In this document: positions 18,063 to 26,640 of the stretch, in pieces | Numbering within the stretch: the first letter of the stretch is position 1 | Layout: every line of letters starts with the position of its first letter | The notes under the pieces: model-generated | Seen by the model: only the letters and a program-made list of their open reading frames with translations | Databases searched by the model: none | What the model was told of the DNA's origin: nothing | Translations under genes and position numbers: made by a program | Assembly (NCBI RefSeq): GCF_042678145.1 | Contig: NZ_JBHUDG010000013.1 | Location: forward strand, 37,404 to 101,403 | Direction of reading: 5' to 3' | Length of the DNA stretch: 64,000 bases | DNA from: Pseudopedobacter beijingensis | GTDB taxonomy: Bacteria; Bacteroidota; Bacteroidia; Sphingobacteriales; Sphingobacteriaceae

Positions 18063-18070
18063 TACTTTTG
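18063..18070 (+). promoter_or_regulatory. Probable -7 element of the nrdBA promoter
   Basis: TACTTTTG at 18063-18070 matches TAnnTTTG. The upstream -33 element is weak (TCCTTTAC around 18041-18048). It would start a transcript at about 18075, giving a leader of about 200 nt before nrdB. Confidence 0.45.
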
Positions 18071-18074
18071 TAAA

Positions 18075-18274
18075 AGCACATCGTAAGGACATAAGTTCAT
18101 CTTTCATTCTTGCAATAAGAAGGAGAAAGTTGAATCTTAAAGCTAAACGACTTTATGCAATAGTCTTACGATAAAATAAAATACTTTCTTACACAAAACA
18201 GATAACCATCTTGAATTCGGTTATTGTTTGTGTTGCAAATTAGGTTGGAAATAAATATAGAAAACATTAATACT
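18075..18274 (+). ncRNA. Structured 5' leader of nrdBA (candidate cis-acting RNA)
   Basis: Three nested or adjacent helices can be drawn by eye. P1 joins ATCGTAAG (18080-18087) to CTTACGAT (18165-18172). Inside it, P2 is a 14-bp hairpin with small internal loops: TTCA-CTTTC-TTCTT pairs with AAGAA-GAAAG-TGAA around the loop GCAAT. AAAG...CTTT forms a further small stem. After P1, ACACAAAACAGATAACC (18191-18207) pairs with GGTTATTGTTTGTGT (18219-18233) with two bulges. A Shine-Dalgarno-like AAGGAG lies in P2. No cobalamin riboswitch box is visible. Function unknown; a regulatory leader is inference. Confidence 0.45.
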
Positions 18275-19249
18275 ATGAGCATTTTTGATAAACGAATTAA
18301 CTACAAACCGTTCGAATACCCAGAAGTACTGGAATTTACTAATGCTATAAACAAGTCTTTTTGGGTTCACTCCGAAATCGATTTCACAGCAGATATTCAG
18401 GATTTCCATTCTCACCTTTCTGCCAACGAAAAAGAAAGTATCAAAAGAAGTTTATTGGCTATTGCACAAATAGAAGTAAACGTAAAATCATTCTGGGGAA
18501 ATCTGTACAACCACTTACCAAAACCTGAGTTAAATGGTTTAGGAAGTACTTTTGCCGAATGCGAGTTCAGACATTCTGAAGCCTATTCCAGATTATTGGA
18601 AGTATTAGGATACAATAATGAATTCGAAAAAGTTGTAGAAATACCAGTTATCAAAAAAAGAATTGGTTATTTATCTTCTGCTTTAAAAGACACCAAGTCT
18701 GATGACAGAAAAGCATACATCAAATCACTGATATTATTTACTATTCTAATAGAGAACGTATCTCTATTTAGCCAATTTGCTATTATACTTTCATTTACAC
18801 GCTTTCAGGGTGTAATGAAAAACGTTAGTAATATTATTGCCTGGACCTCTGTTGATGAGCAAATCCATGCTAATGCAGGTATTTTTCTGGTAAATAAAAT
18901 CAAAGAAGAATTTCCGGAATACCTAGATGCCGAAACAGAGCAGGAAATTTACGATATCGTTAAAGACTCTATCAATATTGAAGATGAGATATTGGGATGG
19001 ATATTCGAAAATGGTGAATTAGACCACATTAAACGGAATGACTTGCTTAACTTTATGAAGTACCGTATAGATGTAAGCTTGCAACAAATAGGTTTCAAAA
19101 AGTTATACAACGTAACCGAAGCGGAATACAGCCCGATGGTGTGGTTTGAAGAAGAAATATTTGCCAATAGTTTGGATGATTTCTTTGCAAAACGTCCGGT
19201 AGAATATACCAAACACGATAAGAGTATAAGTGCAGACGATTTATTTTAA
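18275..19249 (+). CDS. nrdB: Class Ia ribonucleotide reductase, beta subunit
   Basis: This 324-residue protein houses the di-iron centre and tyrosyl radical that starts nucleotide reduction in NrdA. Visible ligands and radical site are Glu67 (IEVNVKSFW), Glu97, His100 and Tyr104 in ECEFRHSEAYSRLL (the E-xx-H-xxx-Y pattern with the radical Tyr present), then ENVSLFSQF and VDEQIHAN. The start at 18275 gives MSIFDKRINYKPFEYPE; an upstream ATG at 18224 would lie within the hairpin of the leader and is rejected. There is no N-terminal ATP-cone. nrdA follows 27 bp downstream, making an operon with B before A. Confidence 0.96.
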   Translation: MSIFDKRINYKPFEYPEVLEFTNAINKSFWVHSEIDFTADIQDFHSHLSANEKESIKRSLLAIAQIEVNVKSFWGNLYNHLPKPELNGLGSTFAECEFRHSEAYSRLLEVLGYNNEFEKVVEIPVIKKRIGYLSSALKDTKSDDRKAYIKSLILFTILIENVSLFSQFAIILSFTRFQGVMKNVSNIIAWTSVDEQIHANAGIFLVNKIKEEFPEYLDAETEQEIYDIVKDSINIEDEILGWIFENGELDHIKRNDLLNFMKYRIDVSLQQIGFKKLYNVTEAEYSPMVWFEEEIFANSLDDFFAKRPVEYTKHDKSISADDLF

Positions 19250-19276
19250 TATGTAACCCTATAATTTAGTACAATT

Positions 19277-20923
19277 ATGCAAAACCTTTGGTGGCTTAAC
19301 GAAGAAAGTGAACAAATATTAAACAGAGGGTACTTATTAAAAGGAGAAACACCTCTAAAAGCAATAGAACGTATTGCTAATGCTGCCGCAAAAAGATTAT
19401 ATAAGCCTGAACTTGCAGAACCATTTATAGAAATGATTAGCAAGGGATGGATGAGTTTAAGCTCGCCTATCTGGGCAAATATGGGCACCGAAAGAGGTTT
19501 GCCAATATCTTGCTTTAACGTACACGTACCAGACCATATTGAAGGCATTACCCATAAACTGGGTGAGGTAATCATGCAAACAAAAACCGGTGGCGGTACA
19601 TCTGGTTATTTTGGCGAATTAAGAGCCAGAGGAACTGCTGTTACTGATAATGGTAAAAGTAGCGGTGCGGTAAGCTTTATGAAGCTTTTTGATACTGCAA
19701 TGGATACAATTTCGCAAGGTGGAGTAAGACGCGGTGCTTTTGCTGCTTATCTGGACATAGACCATGCAGATATTAAAGAGTTTTTAGAAATCAAAAACAT
19801 AGGTAACCCTATTCAGAATCTGTTTTACGGAGTTTGTGTACCAGATTACTGGATGCAGGATATGATTGATGGAGACAGAGAAAAGAGAGATGTATGGGCT
19901 AAGGTTTTAGAATCAAGACAACAAAAAGGATTACCTTACATTTTTTTCTCTGACAACGTAAACCGTTTCAAGCCAGAAGTATACAAAGATAAGGAGATGC
20001 CTATTTACGCCAGTAACCTGTGTTCTGAAATAGCTTTACCATCTTCAAAAGAAGAATCTTTTGTATGCTGTTTATCTTCTATGAATTTAGAACTTTACGA
20101 TGAATGGAAAAATACCGGAGCTATAAGACTGGCTACTTTTTTCCTGGATGCGGTAATGAGTGAGTTTATAGAAAAAACAGAAGATAATCATTATCTAAAA
20201 GCAGCTAATACTTTTGCTAAAAACCATAGAGCATTAGGATTGGGTGTTATGGGCTGGCATTCTTACCTTCAAAAGAACATGATTGCTTTTGAAAGTTTAG
20301 AAGCCAAACAACTAACAAATACTATTTTTAAAGATTTACAGGAAAAGTCTTTAAAAGCATCGGAAGAGCTGGCTAATATCTATGGAGAACCTAGCTTATT
20401 AAAAGGTTATGGACGTAGAAACACCACATTGTTAGCTGTAGCACCTACAACCTCTTCTTCTGCTATTTTAGGCCAAACCTCTCCTGGTATAGAGCCTTAC
20501 AGCAGTAACTATTATAAAGCTGGTTTGGCTAAAGGTAACTTTATCAGAAAAAACAAATACCTGAGAGCATTACTGGAAGATAAAGGTATAGATAACGAAG
20601 AAACCTGGAGAACTATTATGCTAAACCATGGTAGCGTTCAACACCTTTCTGAACTAACCCAGGATGAGAAAGATATATTTAAAACGTTTAAAGAATTGAG
20701 TCAGTACGAGATTATCCTACAGGCATCAATCAGACAAAAATATATTGATCAGGCGCAAAGTCTTAATATAAATATCCCATCTAACCTACCTATAAAAGAT
20801 GTAAACAATCTGATTATAGAGGCATGGAAACTGGGCGTAAAAACACTTTATTACCAAAGAAGTCAAAGCGTTTCTAAAGAATTTGTTTCTAATCTGGTAA
20901 CTTGTACCAGCTGCGAGGCCTAA
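19277..20923 (+). CDS. nrdA: Class Ia ribonucleotide reductase, alpha (catalytic) subunit, short form without ATP-cone
   Basis: NrdA reduces ribonucleoside diphosphates to deoxyribonucleotides. At 548 residues it is much shorter than the E. coli protein (about 760) because it lacks the N-terminal ATP-cone that senses dATP. Catalytic features are present: Cys79 in GLPISCFNVHV, the radical-site motif NLCSEIALP with a second active-site Cys in CCLSSMNLELYDEW, the allosteric/finger-loop region KTGGGTSGYFGELR, the radical-transfer Tyr pair in GVKTLYYQRSQS, and the C-terminal thiol pair Cys543/Cys546 (TCTSCEA) that takes reducing power from thioredoxin. A strong terminator follows. Confidence 0.95.
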   Translation: MQNLWWLNEESEQILNRGYLLKGETPLKAIERIANAAAKRLYKPELAEPFIEMISKGWMSLSSPIWANMGTERGLPISCFNVHVPDHIEGITHKLGEVIMQTKTGGGTSGYFGELRARGTAVTDNGKSSGAVSFMKLFDTAMDTISQGGVRRGAFAAYLDIDHADIKEFLEIKNIGNPIQNLFYGVCVPDYWMQDMIDGDREKRDVWAKVLESRQQKGLPYIFFSDNVNRFKPEVYKDKEMPIYASNLCSEIALPSSKEESFVCCLSSMNLELYDEWKNTGAIRLATFFLDAVMSEFIEKTEDNHYLKAANTFAKNHRALGLGVMGWHSYLQKNMIAFESLEAKQLTNTIFKDLQEKSLKASEELANIYGEPSLLKGYGRRNTTLLAVAPTTSSSAILGQTSPGIEPYSSNYYKAGLAKGNFIRKNKYLRALLEDKGIDNEETWRTIMLNHGSVQHLSELTQDEKDIFKTFKELSQYEIILQASIRQKYIDQAQSLNINIPSNLPIKDVNNLIIEAWKLGVKTLYYQRSQSVSKEFVSNLVTCTSCEA

Positions 20924-20968
20924 TTAATGTTTCTTTAAATAAAAATATAAGGAGAGACTTTCTCCAAT

Positions 20969-21010
20969 AAAAACACCCCATAAAGTCAGCTACTTTTTTG
21001 GGGTGTTTTT
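20969..21010 (+). terminator. Intrinsic terminator of nrdBA
   Basis: AAAAACACCCC (20969-20979) pairs with GGGGTGTTTTT (21000-21010), followed by ATTTTATAAA. A smaller hairpin GGAGA/TCTCC (20951-20965) precedes it. Confidence 0.88.
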
Positions 21011-21104
21011 ATTTTATAAAGAAAAATACAAATTCAAAAACTACAGGTTGCGATTATTATATATGCATGTTGATAGGTAAGTTTTCTTACCTGAAACCTT
21101 GGAG

Positions 21105-21137
21105 CATCTCTAAAGCTTCTCTAAAGCATCTCTTAAC
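21105..21137. repeat. Imperfect 11-bp tandem repeat, three units
   Basis: CATCTCTAAAG (21105-21115), CTTCTCTAAAG (21116-21126) and CATCTCTTAAC (21127-21137) follow each other directly. Short and with no visible function. Confidence 0.55.
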
Positions 21138-21297
21138 GAAGGATGGAGCTTCTTTAGTTTTTAGATTACCACTGGTTTTAAAAGTTAACCATGAGACAAG
21201 ACAACTATCTCTGAGCAGGTCTAAGGAATCATTAATATAATACCGGAGTTCGATTAATAACAAGCTAAAAATGAGTAATTTTTATCCTTGCCTTATA

Positions 21298-21447
21298 GAG
21301 ATTTCTTCGCAGGCTTGTAATGCACAAAAAACAAGAGTGTCATCGTATAAGGAGAACCGACGAAGCAATCTCACTCAAGACCATTCAAACAACACAATAA
21401 TAACCCAATTGAGGTTATTAACAGATTTCTCCACTTCGGTCGAAATA
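21298..21447. repeat. Degenerate copies of dispersed palindromic repeats
   Basis: GAGATTTCTTCGCAGG at 21298 is mirrored at the other end by CGACGAAGCAATCTC, ending at 21372, forming an imperfect 75-bp palindrome. A second fragment, AGATTTCTCCACTTCGGTCG, lies at 21423-21442. Both resemble the GTCATT..CGAAG..AATCTC family also seen at 12085-12209. The first also contains the GAGATT-CTTCG end common in such repeats. Confidence 0.6.
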
Positions 21448-21724
21448 AACTGTGTATTTTTAAAAAAATTCATGAATGATGACTAATAAATCCTATCTCA
21501 AAAAAACAGATAATATTACTTCATCACCTATGACTACTATTTATAAAATCTAAAAATAATTTGTAGTTTGTGTTTTTTGACGTGGGCTATACTCTTAACA
21601 GGTACAGATTTTAAGGAAGGTATGATAAACATTTATGAAAGGATATGTAGGAAACCAATCCTTCCATAAATGCACTTATTTGTTTTGTAACTTAGTTTCT
21701 TTCTCCCAGACTAAGTTTTGATAA

Positions 21725-22840
21725 TTAATGAATTCCTCTAAATAAACGGCTCCATCTTATTTTCGAGAAGAAAGAACCTTCTTCATTCCAACTCATCCAT
21801 ATAAACAGCGCTTTACCTACAATATGGTCTTCCGGAACAAATCCCCAATAGCGGGAGTCTGCCGAATTATGACGGTTATCCCCCATCATCCAATAATAGT
21901 TTTGTTTAAAGGTATAAGAGTCTGTTTGCTGACCATTGATATAAAAAACGCCGTCTTTTATTTCCAGTTTATTATTCTCGTACACAGAAATAGCCCGTTC
22001 ATAAATAGAAATATTTACAGAGTCTAATTTAACTGTCCATCCTTCTTTAGGGATAATAACAGGACCGTAATTATCCTGATTCCATGGTAATTTAGGATTG
22101 TGCGGAAAAATCTCATCTCTGTACTCTCCTTTTTCTGAATTGATTTCCATAATACTTTCTACATTCGAGAAAGCTTTTAGTTTTTCAACTTCAGATTTGG
22201 GCATAATTCCTACAAAAACATCTCTGCTAGGTGTCTGCATTAAAGTAACAGGCATGTTCTGCAAAGCAACGGGATTAAACTCCTCGCCATTTGTTTTGAT
22301 ATAATATTCTGTCTGGCTCATTTCCGGAGCATCAACAACCTTTCCGTTAACAGACACCACACCGTCATTAATAGCCAGTGTGTCTCCACCAATAGCTAAA
22401 CACCTTTTAATATAGTTTTCTCTTTTATCAATAGGCCTGTTAAATGGTGCATCGGCTTCCATAGGATAATTGAAAACAACTACATCATTCCGCTTAATTT
22501 TTTGTAAGCCGGGAAGTCTGTAATACGGCAATTGCCATCCATCCCAATAAGCTTTTGTTCCTATAACAGGCATAGTATGGTGCGCAAAAGGGAAAGCTAT
22601 GGGTGTAATAGGCGTACGCGCTCCATAATTTACTTTACTTACAAACAGGAAATCGCCTACTAACAAAGATCTTTCCATAGACCCCGTTGGAATAGTGTAA
22701 GCTTCTATAAATAATCCCCTAATAATTGTAGCAGCAATAACGGCAAAAACAATAGCGTCTACCCACTCTCTGGTAGCACTTTTTTTCTTTTTATTGGCCG
22801 TATCCTTTTTGGATTTCTTTTGCCAAAACTTCCAGTTCAT
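21725..22840 (-). CDS. lepB: Signal peptidase I
   Basis: This membrane serine protease removes signal peptides from exported proteins. The 371-residue protein has a transmembrane helix at about 28-45, the catalytic Ser54 in YTIPTGSMERSLLVGDF, the catalytic Lys145 in RENYIKRCLAIGGDTL and the later family box GDNRHNSADSRYWGFVPEDH. A long insertion between the last two boxes (about 160-310) explains the large size and is usual in Bacteroidota. It closes the parA-parB-DUF5683-dapB-lepB cluster, 13 bp after dapB. Confidence 0.96.
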   Translation of the reverse strand: MNWKFWQKKSKKDTANKKKKSATREWVDAIVFAVIAATIIRGLFIEAYTIPTGSMERSLLVGDFLFVSKVNYGARTPITPIAFPFAHHTMPVIGTKAYWDGWQLPYYRLPGLQKIKRNDVVVFNYPMEADAPFNRPIDKRENYIKRCLAIGGDTLAINDGVVSVNGKVVDAPEMSQTEYYIKTNGEEFNPVALQNMPVTLMQTPSRDVFVGIMPKSEVEKLKAFSNVESIMEINSEKGEYRDEIFPHNPKLPWNQDNYGPVIIPKEGWTVKLDSVNISIYERAISVYENNKLEIKDGVFYINGQQTDSYTFKQNYYWMMGDNRHNSADSRYWGFVPEDHIVGKALFIWMSWNEEGSFFSKIRWSRLFRGIH

Positions 22841-22853
22841 TTATTATGGTGTT

Positions 22854-23603
22854 TTAAATTTTAAAATCATACATTTCTTTCACAGAGTAAAATCCCTGTT
22901 TACCAGGAAGCCACTCTGCCGCTAAAACAGCACCTAATGCAAATCCCTGACGTCCGTGTGCAATATGTTTAAGTTCAATCCTATCTACTTCAGAATCGTA
23001 AAGCACAACGTGTGTTCCCGGTACTTCGCCTTCTCTAAAAGAGTTTATAATTAGATTCTCTGGTTTATGTAATGTTACATCATCTGAATTGTCTGCATTT
23101 ACATCAACCCATTGTTTTTTATCTTTAAATTCTCCCAAAATATCTTCTGCAATAGTAATTGCTGTACCGCTTGGAGAATCTAATTTATGAATATGATGAA
23201 TTTCTTCCATACAAACATCATACTGATCTGAAAAATTATCCATCATCTTTGCTGCTATTTTACTAATCTGGAAGAAGATGTTTACCCCTACACTAAAATT
23301 GGAACCGTACATTATTGGCGTATTAGCAGCCACACATGCATCTTTAACAGCCTGTAATTGCCCATACCAACCTGTGGTACCTACCACCAAGGGAACTTTA
23401 GCTTCTATACATTTGTATATATTGTCTAATACCGTGTGGGGGGTACTAAACTCTATGGCAACATCAGCTTTCTGAAGGTTTTCAACCGTAAGTTCGCTGA
23501 TATTATTTTCATCTATTTTAAGTACTATTTCATGGTTACGATCCAGAGCTATACCTTCGATCATTTTTCCCATTTTTCCGTAGCCTAATAATGCTATTTT
23601 CAT
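22854..23603 (-). CDS. dapB: 4-hydroxy-tetrahydrodipicolinate reductase
   Basis: DapB makes tetrahydrodipicolinate for lysine and diaminopimelate, the latter needed for peptidoglycan. The 249-residue protein has the nucleotide-binding motif LLGYGKMGKMIEG, VGTTGWYGQL, and the catalytic region EEIHHIHKLDSPSGTAITIAE, with the His pair and the Lys. Its start overlaps the end of the DUF5683 gene by 4 bp, indicating translational coupling. Confidence 0.97.
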   Translation of the reverse strand: MKIALLGYGKMGKMIEGIALDRNHEIVLKIDENNISELTVENLQKADVAIEFSTPHTVLDNIYKCIEAKVPLVVGTTGWYGQLQAVKDACVAANTPIMYGSNFSVGVNIFFQISKIAAKMMDNFSDQYDVCMEEIHHIHKLDSPSGTAITIAEDILGEFKDKKQWVDVNADNSDDVTLHKPENLIINSFREGEVPGTHVVLYDSEVDRIELKHIAHGRQGFALGAVLAAEWLPGKQGFYSVKEMYDFKI

Positions 23604-24226
23604 AATTTGATACTTAGTTTAAGCATAGGCACAGGAGCCTGAAGTCCCGAACCCGCATACATTGGTGTATAAACTGATGGTTGTATTTTTATTGATAAAT
23701 TATCACTCACATCAAATGTCGCCATTTTAGCGTCAATATAAGCGTCTATCATCTGCAAAGAATGGAAAGCTATAAAGCCAAGAATTGCCAAATCTCTGTT
23801 TCTTCTGTAAAAGTCTTTGGTATTATAAATCTGCTCATCACTGGCAAATTTATAATCGGGGTTCTGAGCAGCCTCATTACCACTTTTTCTAACCTGGCTT
23901 TCTTTTAAGAATATTTTATAGTAACGCTGATTAAACTCATAATAAAGCCCAACTCCTACATATCCTCCATAAACCAAAGGCACTTTCCACCATTTTCCGT
24001 TACGCCATTGCCCCCATCCGGGAATAATAGCTGAACGCATAACAGCTTTCTGCGGCGACTGCAATTTACTGGAATCTCTAAATAAGGTATTTCCTCTTTC
24101 CTTAATTGCAGGCCCCAAATCGCTCTTTTCACGCATCACTTTATTAGACAAAGAGTCTAACTCCTGCGCCCTGACCTGGATGACAAGAAACAGCAATAAC
24201 AGCGCCGATATAACATATTTGGACAT
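23600..24226 (-). CDS. DUF5683 family exported protein
   Basis: This 208-residue protein has a signal peptide (YVISALLLLFLVIQVRAQE) and a DUF5683 core: AVMRSAIIPGWGQWRNGKWWKVPLVYGGYVGVGLYYEF, with a hydrophobic segment there and another near IAFHSLQMIDAYIDA. The function of the family is not known; it is conserved between parB and dapB in many Bacteroidota, as here. It is probably an envelope protein. Confidence 0.88.
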   Translation of the reverse strand: MSKYVISALLLLFLVIQVRAQELDSLSNKVMREKSDLGPAIKERGNTLFRDSSKLQSPQKAVMRSAIIPGWGQWRNGKWWKVPLVYGGYVGVGLYYEFNQRYYKIFLKESQVRKSGNEAAQNPDYKFASDEQIYNTKDFYRRNRDLAILGFIAFHSLQMIDAYIDAKMATFDVSDNLSIKIQPSVYTPMYAGSGLQAPVPMLKLSIKL

Positions 24227-24231
24227 AAGTT

Positions 24232-25149
24232 TTACCAGTCGAGCAGCTCTAGAATCCTATTTAGGTCATCATCTGAAAGGAAAGGAATTTCTATAGCTCC
24301 TTTTCCATTTGCTCCGACTTTCATTTTTATTTTTGTAGCAAATTTAGAAGACAAATCGTCCTGAATTTTTTGGTATTGAAAAGAAACAGCATCAGCTTTT
24401 TTACCTTTTTCTAATTTCCCACCTTCACTTTGCTTCAGGTTTCTAACCAGTTCTTCTACTTTTCTTACTGATAAATCTTTATCAATAATTTCTTTAAATA
24501 TAAACAATTGATTTGCCGGATCTTCTACACTAATAAGTGCGCGGGCATGCCCCATTGATAACTGGTTATCACGTATTGCTGCTTGTATAACCGGCGGCAA
24601 TTTTAATAACCTCAGATAGTTAGTTACAGTAGACCTGTTTTTAGACACTCTATCTCCCAGTTCTTCCTGTTTTAGATTACACTCATCTATCATTCTCTGA
24701 AAACTCAAAGCAACCTCTATAGAATTCAGGTTTTCTCTTTGAATGTTCTCTATCAATGCCATTTCCAGCATTTGCTGGTCATTAGCAGTACGCACATAAG
24801 CCGGAATATCTTCTATTCCCGCCATTCTAGTGGCTCTTAATCTTCTTTCTCCGGAAATTAACTGATACCTGTTATCTCCTACTTTTCTAACAGTAATAGG
24901 CTGAATAAGCCCTTGTAGTTTTATAGATTCAGAAAGTTCCTGTAACGCATCTTCATCAAACTCAAAACGAGGCTGAAAAGGGTTTACTTCTATCTGATTG
25001 ATCTTGATTTTATTTACGGATCCAACTGCTGCCGATGATGCACCTTCGTTCCCCGAAATTTCTGAATAACCTCCTCTGGGTACTTCTGGTGTATCGTTTA
25101 ATAAAGCACCTAAACCTTTTCCTAATCCAAATTTTCTATCTTTACTCAT
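24232..25149 (-). CDS. parB: Chromosome partitioning protein ParB
   Basis: ParB binds parS sites and, with ParA, segregates replicated origins. The 305 residues contain the N-terminal ParB/Srx CTPase domain (NPFQPRFEFDEDALQELSESI, LISGERRLRATRMAG, MALIENIQRENLN) and a helix-turn-helix (EELGDRVSKNRSTVTNYLRLLKLP, MGHARALISVED), then a short C-terminal dimerisation tail. No parS site is seen in the window. It follows parA by 18 bp. Confidence 0.97.
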   Translation of the reverse strand: MSKDRKFGLGKGLGALLNDTPEVPRGGYSEISGNEGASSAAVGSVNKIKINQIEVNPFQPRFEFDEDALQELSESIKLQGLIQPITVRKVGDNRYQLISGERRLRATRMAGIEDIPAYVRTANDQQMLEMALIENIQRENLNSIEVALSFQRMIDECNLKQEELGDRVSKNRSTVTNYLRLLKLPPVIQAAIRDNQLSMGHARALISVEDPANQLFIFKEIIDKDLSVRKVEELVRNLKQSEGGKLEKGKKADAVSFQYQKIQDDLSSKFATKIKMKVGANGKGAIEIPFLSDDDLNRILELLDW

Positions 25150-25167
25150 TATATTTTTCTTCCTGTT

Positions 25168-25956
25168 TTAAGAACCTGAATTTTCTACTGATAATCCATT
25201 TTTACGGATTATTTCACGGGCTAAATTCAGATAATTAATAGCTCCCTTTGAATTTGCATCATGCATAATTACAGATACCCCAAAGCTAGGTGCTTCACTT
25301 AAACGGGTATTTCTGGCAATAATAGTATCAAATACCAAATCTTCGAAATGTGAACGAACTTCTTCAACCACCTGATTGGACAATCTTAAACGTACATCGT
25401 ACATGGTTAATAAAATTCCTTCTATCTGCAATTCAGGGTTCAGTCTGGTTTGTACAATCTTGATGGTATTTAATAGTTTCCCTAAACCTTCTAAGGCAAA
25501 ATACTCACATTGTACCGGAATAATTACCGAGTCTGCTGCTGTTAAAGCGTTAATGGTAATTAAACCTAGAGATGGTGAACAGTCTATGATAATAAAATCG
25601 TATTCGTCTTTTACCTTATCTAACACTGCTTTCATCTTGTATTCACGCTCATGCAGATTGATCATCTCAATCTCGGCACCTACCAAATCAATATGTGCAG
25701 GAAGTAAATCCAAATTGGGCGTATCTGTATTTTTGATGGCCTCTTTAGGATCTACATCATTAATAATACATTCGTAAATACTTGTTTTTATGGTGCGAGG
25801 GTCAAAACCTATTCCCGAGGTTGAATTAGCCTGCGGATCGGCATCAACAATCAAGGTTTTATACTCTAAAACAGCTAAACTGGCTGCTAAATTTATTGAG
25901 GAGGTAGTTTTACCTACTCCACCTTTTTGGTTGGCAATTGCTATTATCTTACTCAT
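25168..25956 (-). CDS. parA: Chromosome partitioning ATPase ParA
   Basis: ParA is the DNA-binding ATPase partner of ParB. The 262-residue protein has the deviant Walker A motif at 11-18 (QKGGVGKTTSSINLA), the switch VDADPQANST and DYDFIIIDCSPSLGLITINAL. It is the first gene of the minus-strand cluster, divergent from the FMN reductase gene, so a promoter should lie in 25957-26115; CAAATTTA at 26063-26070 (TAAATTTG on the minus strand) is the best -7 candidate. Confidence 0.97.
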   Translation of the reverse strand: MSKIIAIANQKGGVGKTTSSINLAASLAVLEYKTLIVDADPQANSTSGIGFDPRTIKTSIYECIINDVDPKEAIKNTDTPNLDLLPAHIDLVGAEIEMINLHEREYKMKAVLDKVKDEYDFIIIDCSPSLGLITINALTAADSVIIPVQCEYFALEGLGKLLNTIKIVQTRLNPELQIEGILLTMYDVRLRLSNQVVEEVRSHFEDLVFDTIIARNTRLSEAPSFGVSVIMHDANSKGAINYLNLAREIIRKNGLSVENSGS

Positions 25957-26062
25957 CTAACTTATAAGAGCTATATTTCCGGTTCGTGTTTTGATCTCTA
26001 TTTTCTAATAATTTCGTAATTTCGGGACTGTTTCTTCCCGTTTCACATATGGGCACAAGATA

Positions 26063-26070
26063 CAAATTTA
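26063..26070 (-). promoter_or_regulatory. Possible -7 element of the parA promoter
   Basis: The minus strand reads TAAATTTG, matching TAnnTTTG. The only nearby TTG (26087-26085) is 14 bp away, shorter than usual, so this is a weak call. Confidence 0.35.
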
Positions 26071-26115
26071 TACAATATCAATTTCAACAGGTTTATACGA
26101 TTTATACACATAATT

Positions 26116-26637
26116 ATGACTTTAATAGTCGCAGCTACTAACAGACTTAACAGCAATACGTTAAAAGTTTCTAAATATTATCAGAAAATATTAAAAGAAA
26201 AGGGACATGATGCCGAGATCTTTTCTTTAACAGATTTACCTCACGATTTTCAGTCTACAGATCTTTACGGAAAAAGAAGCGAGGCTTTTGCACAATTATT
26301 GAAAAAGGTAAACGAAGTACAGAAGTTTATTTTTGTAATCCCTGAATACAACGGTAGCTTTCCGGGTATACTAAAACTTTTTATAGATGCTTGTGATTTC
26401 CCTGATTCTTTTTACGAAAAAAAAGCAGCTCTGGTTGGTCTTTCTTCTGGTAAGTACGGAAATATCAGAGGAATAGATCATTTCACCGGGGTTTGTAATT
26501 ATATTCATTTAAATGTGATGCCCTTAAAAATTCACCTTACTTATATTAACAAGGATTTGAATGATCTGGGTAATTTCATTACTGAAGACAGTATTAAGTT
26601 TATCAGCCAACAGGTTGATAAATTTTTAAAATTTTAA
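26116..26637 (+). CDS. NADPH-dependent FMN reductase family protein
   Basis: This 173-residue flavodoxin-like protein belongs to the NAD(P)H-dependent FMN reductase family. It shows the N-terminal phosphate-binding stretch VAATNRLNSNTLKVSKYY, the hallmark PEYNGSFPGILKLFIDA and ALVGLSSGKYGNIRG. Members reduce flavins, quinones or azo dyes; the substrate here cannot be told. The GNAT gene follows after 3 bp, so the two are probably co-transcribed. Confidence 0.9.
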   Translation: MTLIVAATNRLNSNTLKVSKYYQKILKEKGHDAEIFSLTDLPHDFQSTDLYGKRSEAFAQLLKKVNEVQKFIFVIPEYNGSFPGILKLFIDACDFPDSFYEKKAALVGLSSGKYGNIRGIDHFTGVCNYIHLNVMPLKIHLTYINKDLNDLGNFITEDSIKFISQQVDKFLKF

Positions 26638-26640
26638 CTC

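Larger units (their letters stand above)
21011..21724. other. Gene-free region with degenerate repeats between nrdA and lepB
   Basis: Two short open frames here have no recognisable protein features and I do not call them. The region contains a hairpin GGTAAG-TTTT-CTTACC (21076-21091), a three-unit imperfect 11-bp tandem repeat (21105-21137) and degraded pieces of the dispersed Bacteroidota repeat family (21298-21447). It looks like a landing place for repeats. Confidence 0.6.

Noticed and set aside
18075..18274. Cobalamin riboswitch in front of nrdBA
   Set aside because: No B12 box or matching paired elements could be seen; the structure is different.
20998..21486. Two short plus-strand open frames after nrdA
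   Set aside because: The first begins within the nrdA terminator; both overlap tandem and palindromic repeats and look non-coding.
26041..26060. Possible parS site near parA (CCGTTTCACATATGGGCAC)
   Set aside because: Only half resembles the GTTTCACGTGAAAC consensus; the core CACGTG is missing.
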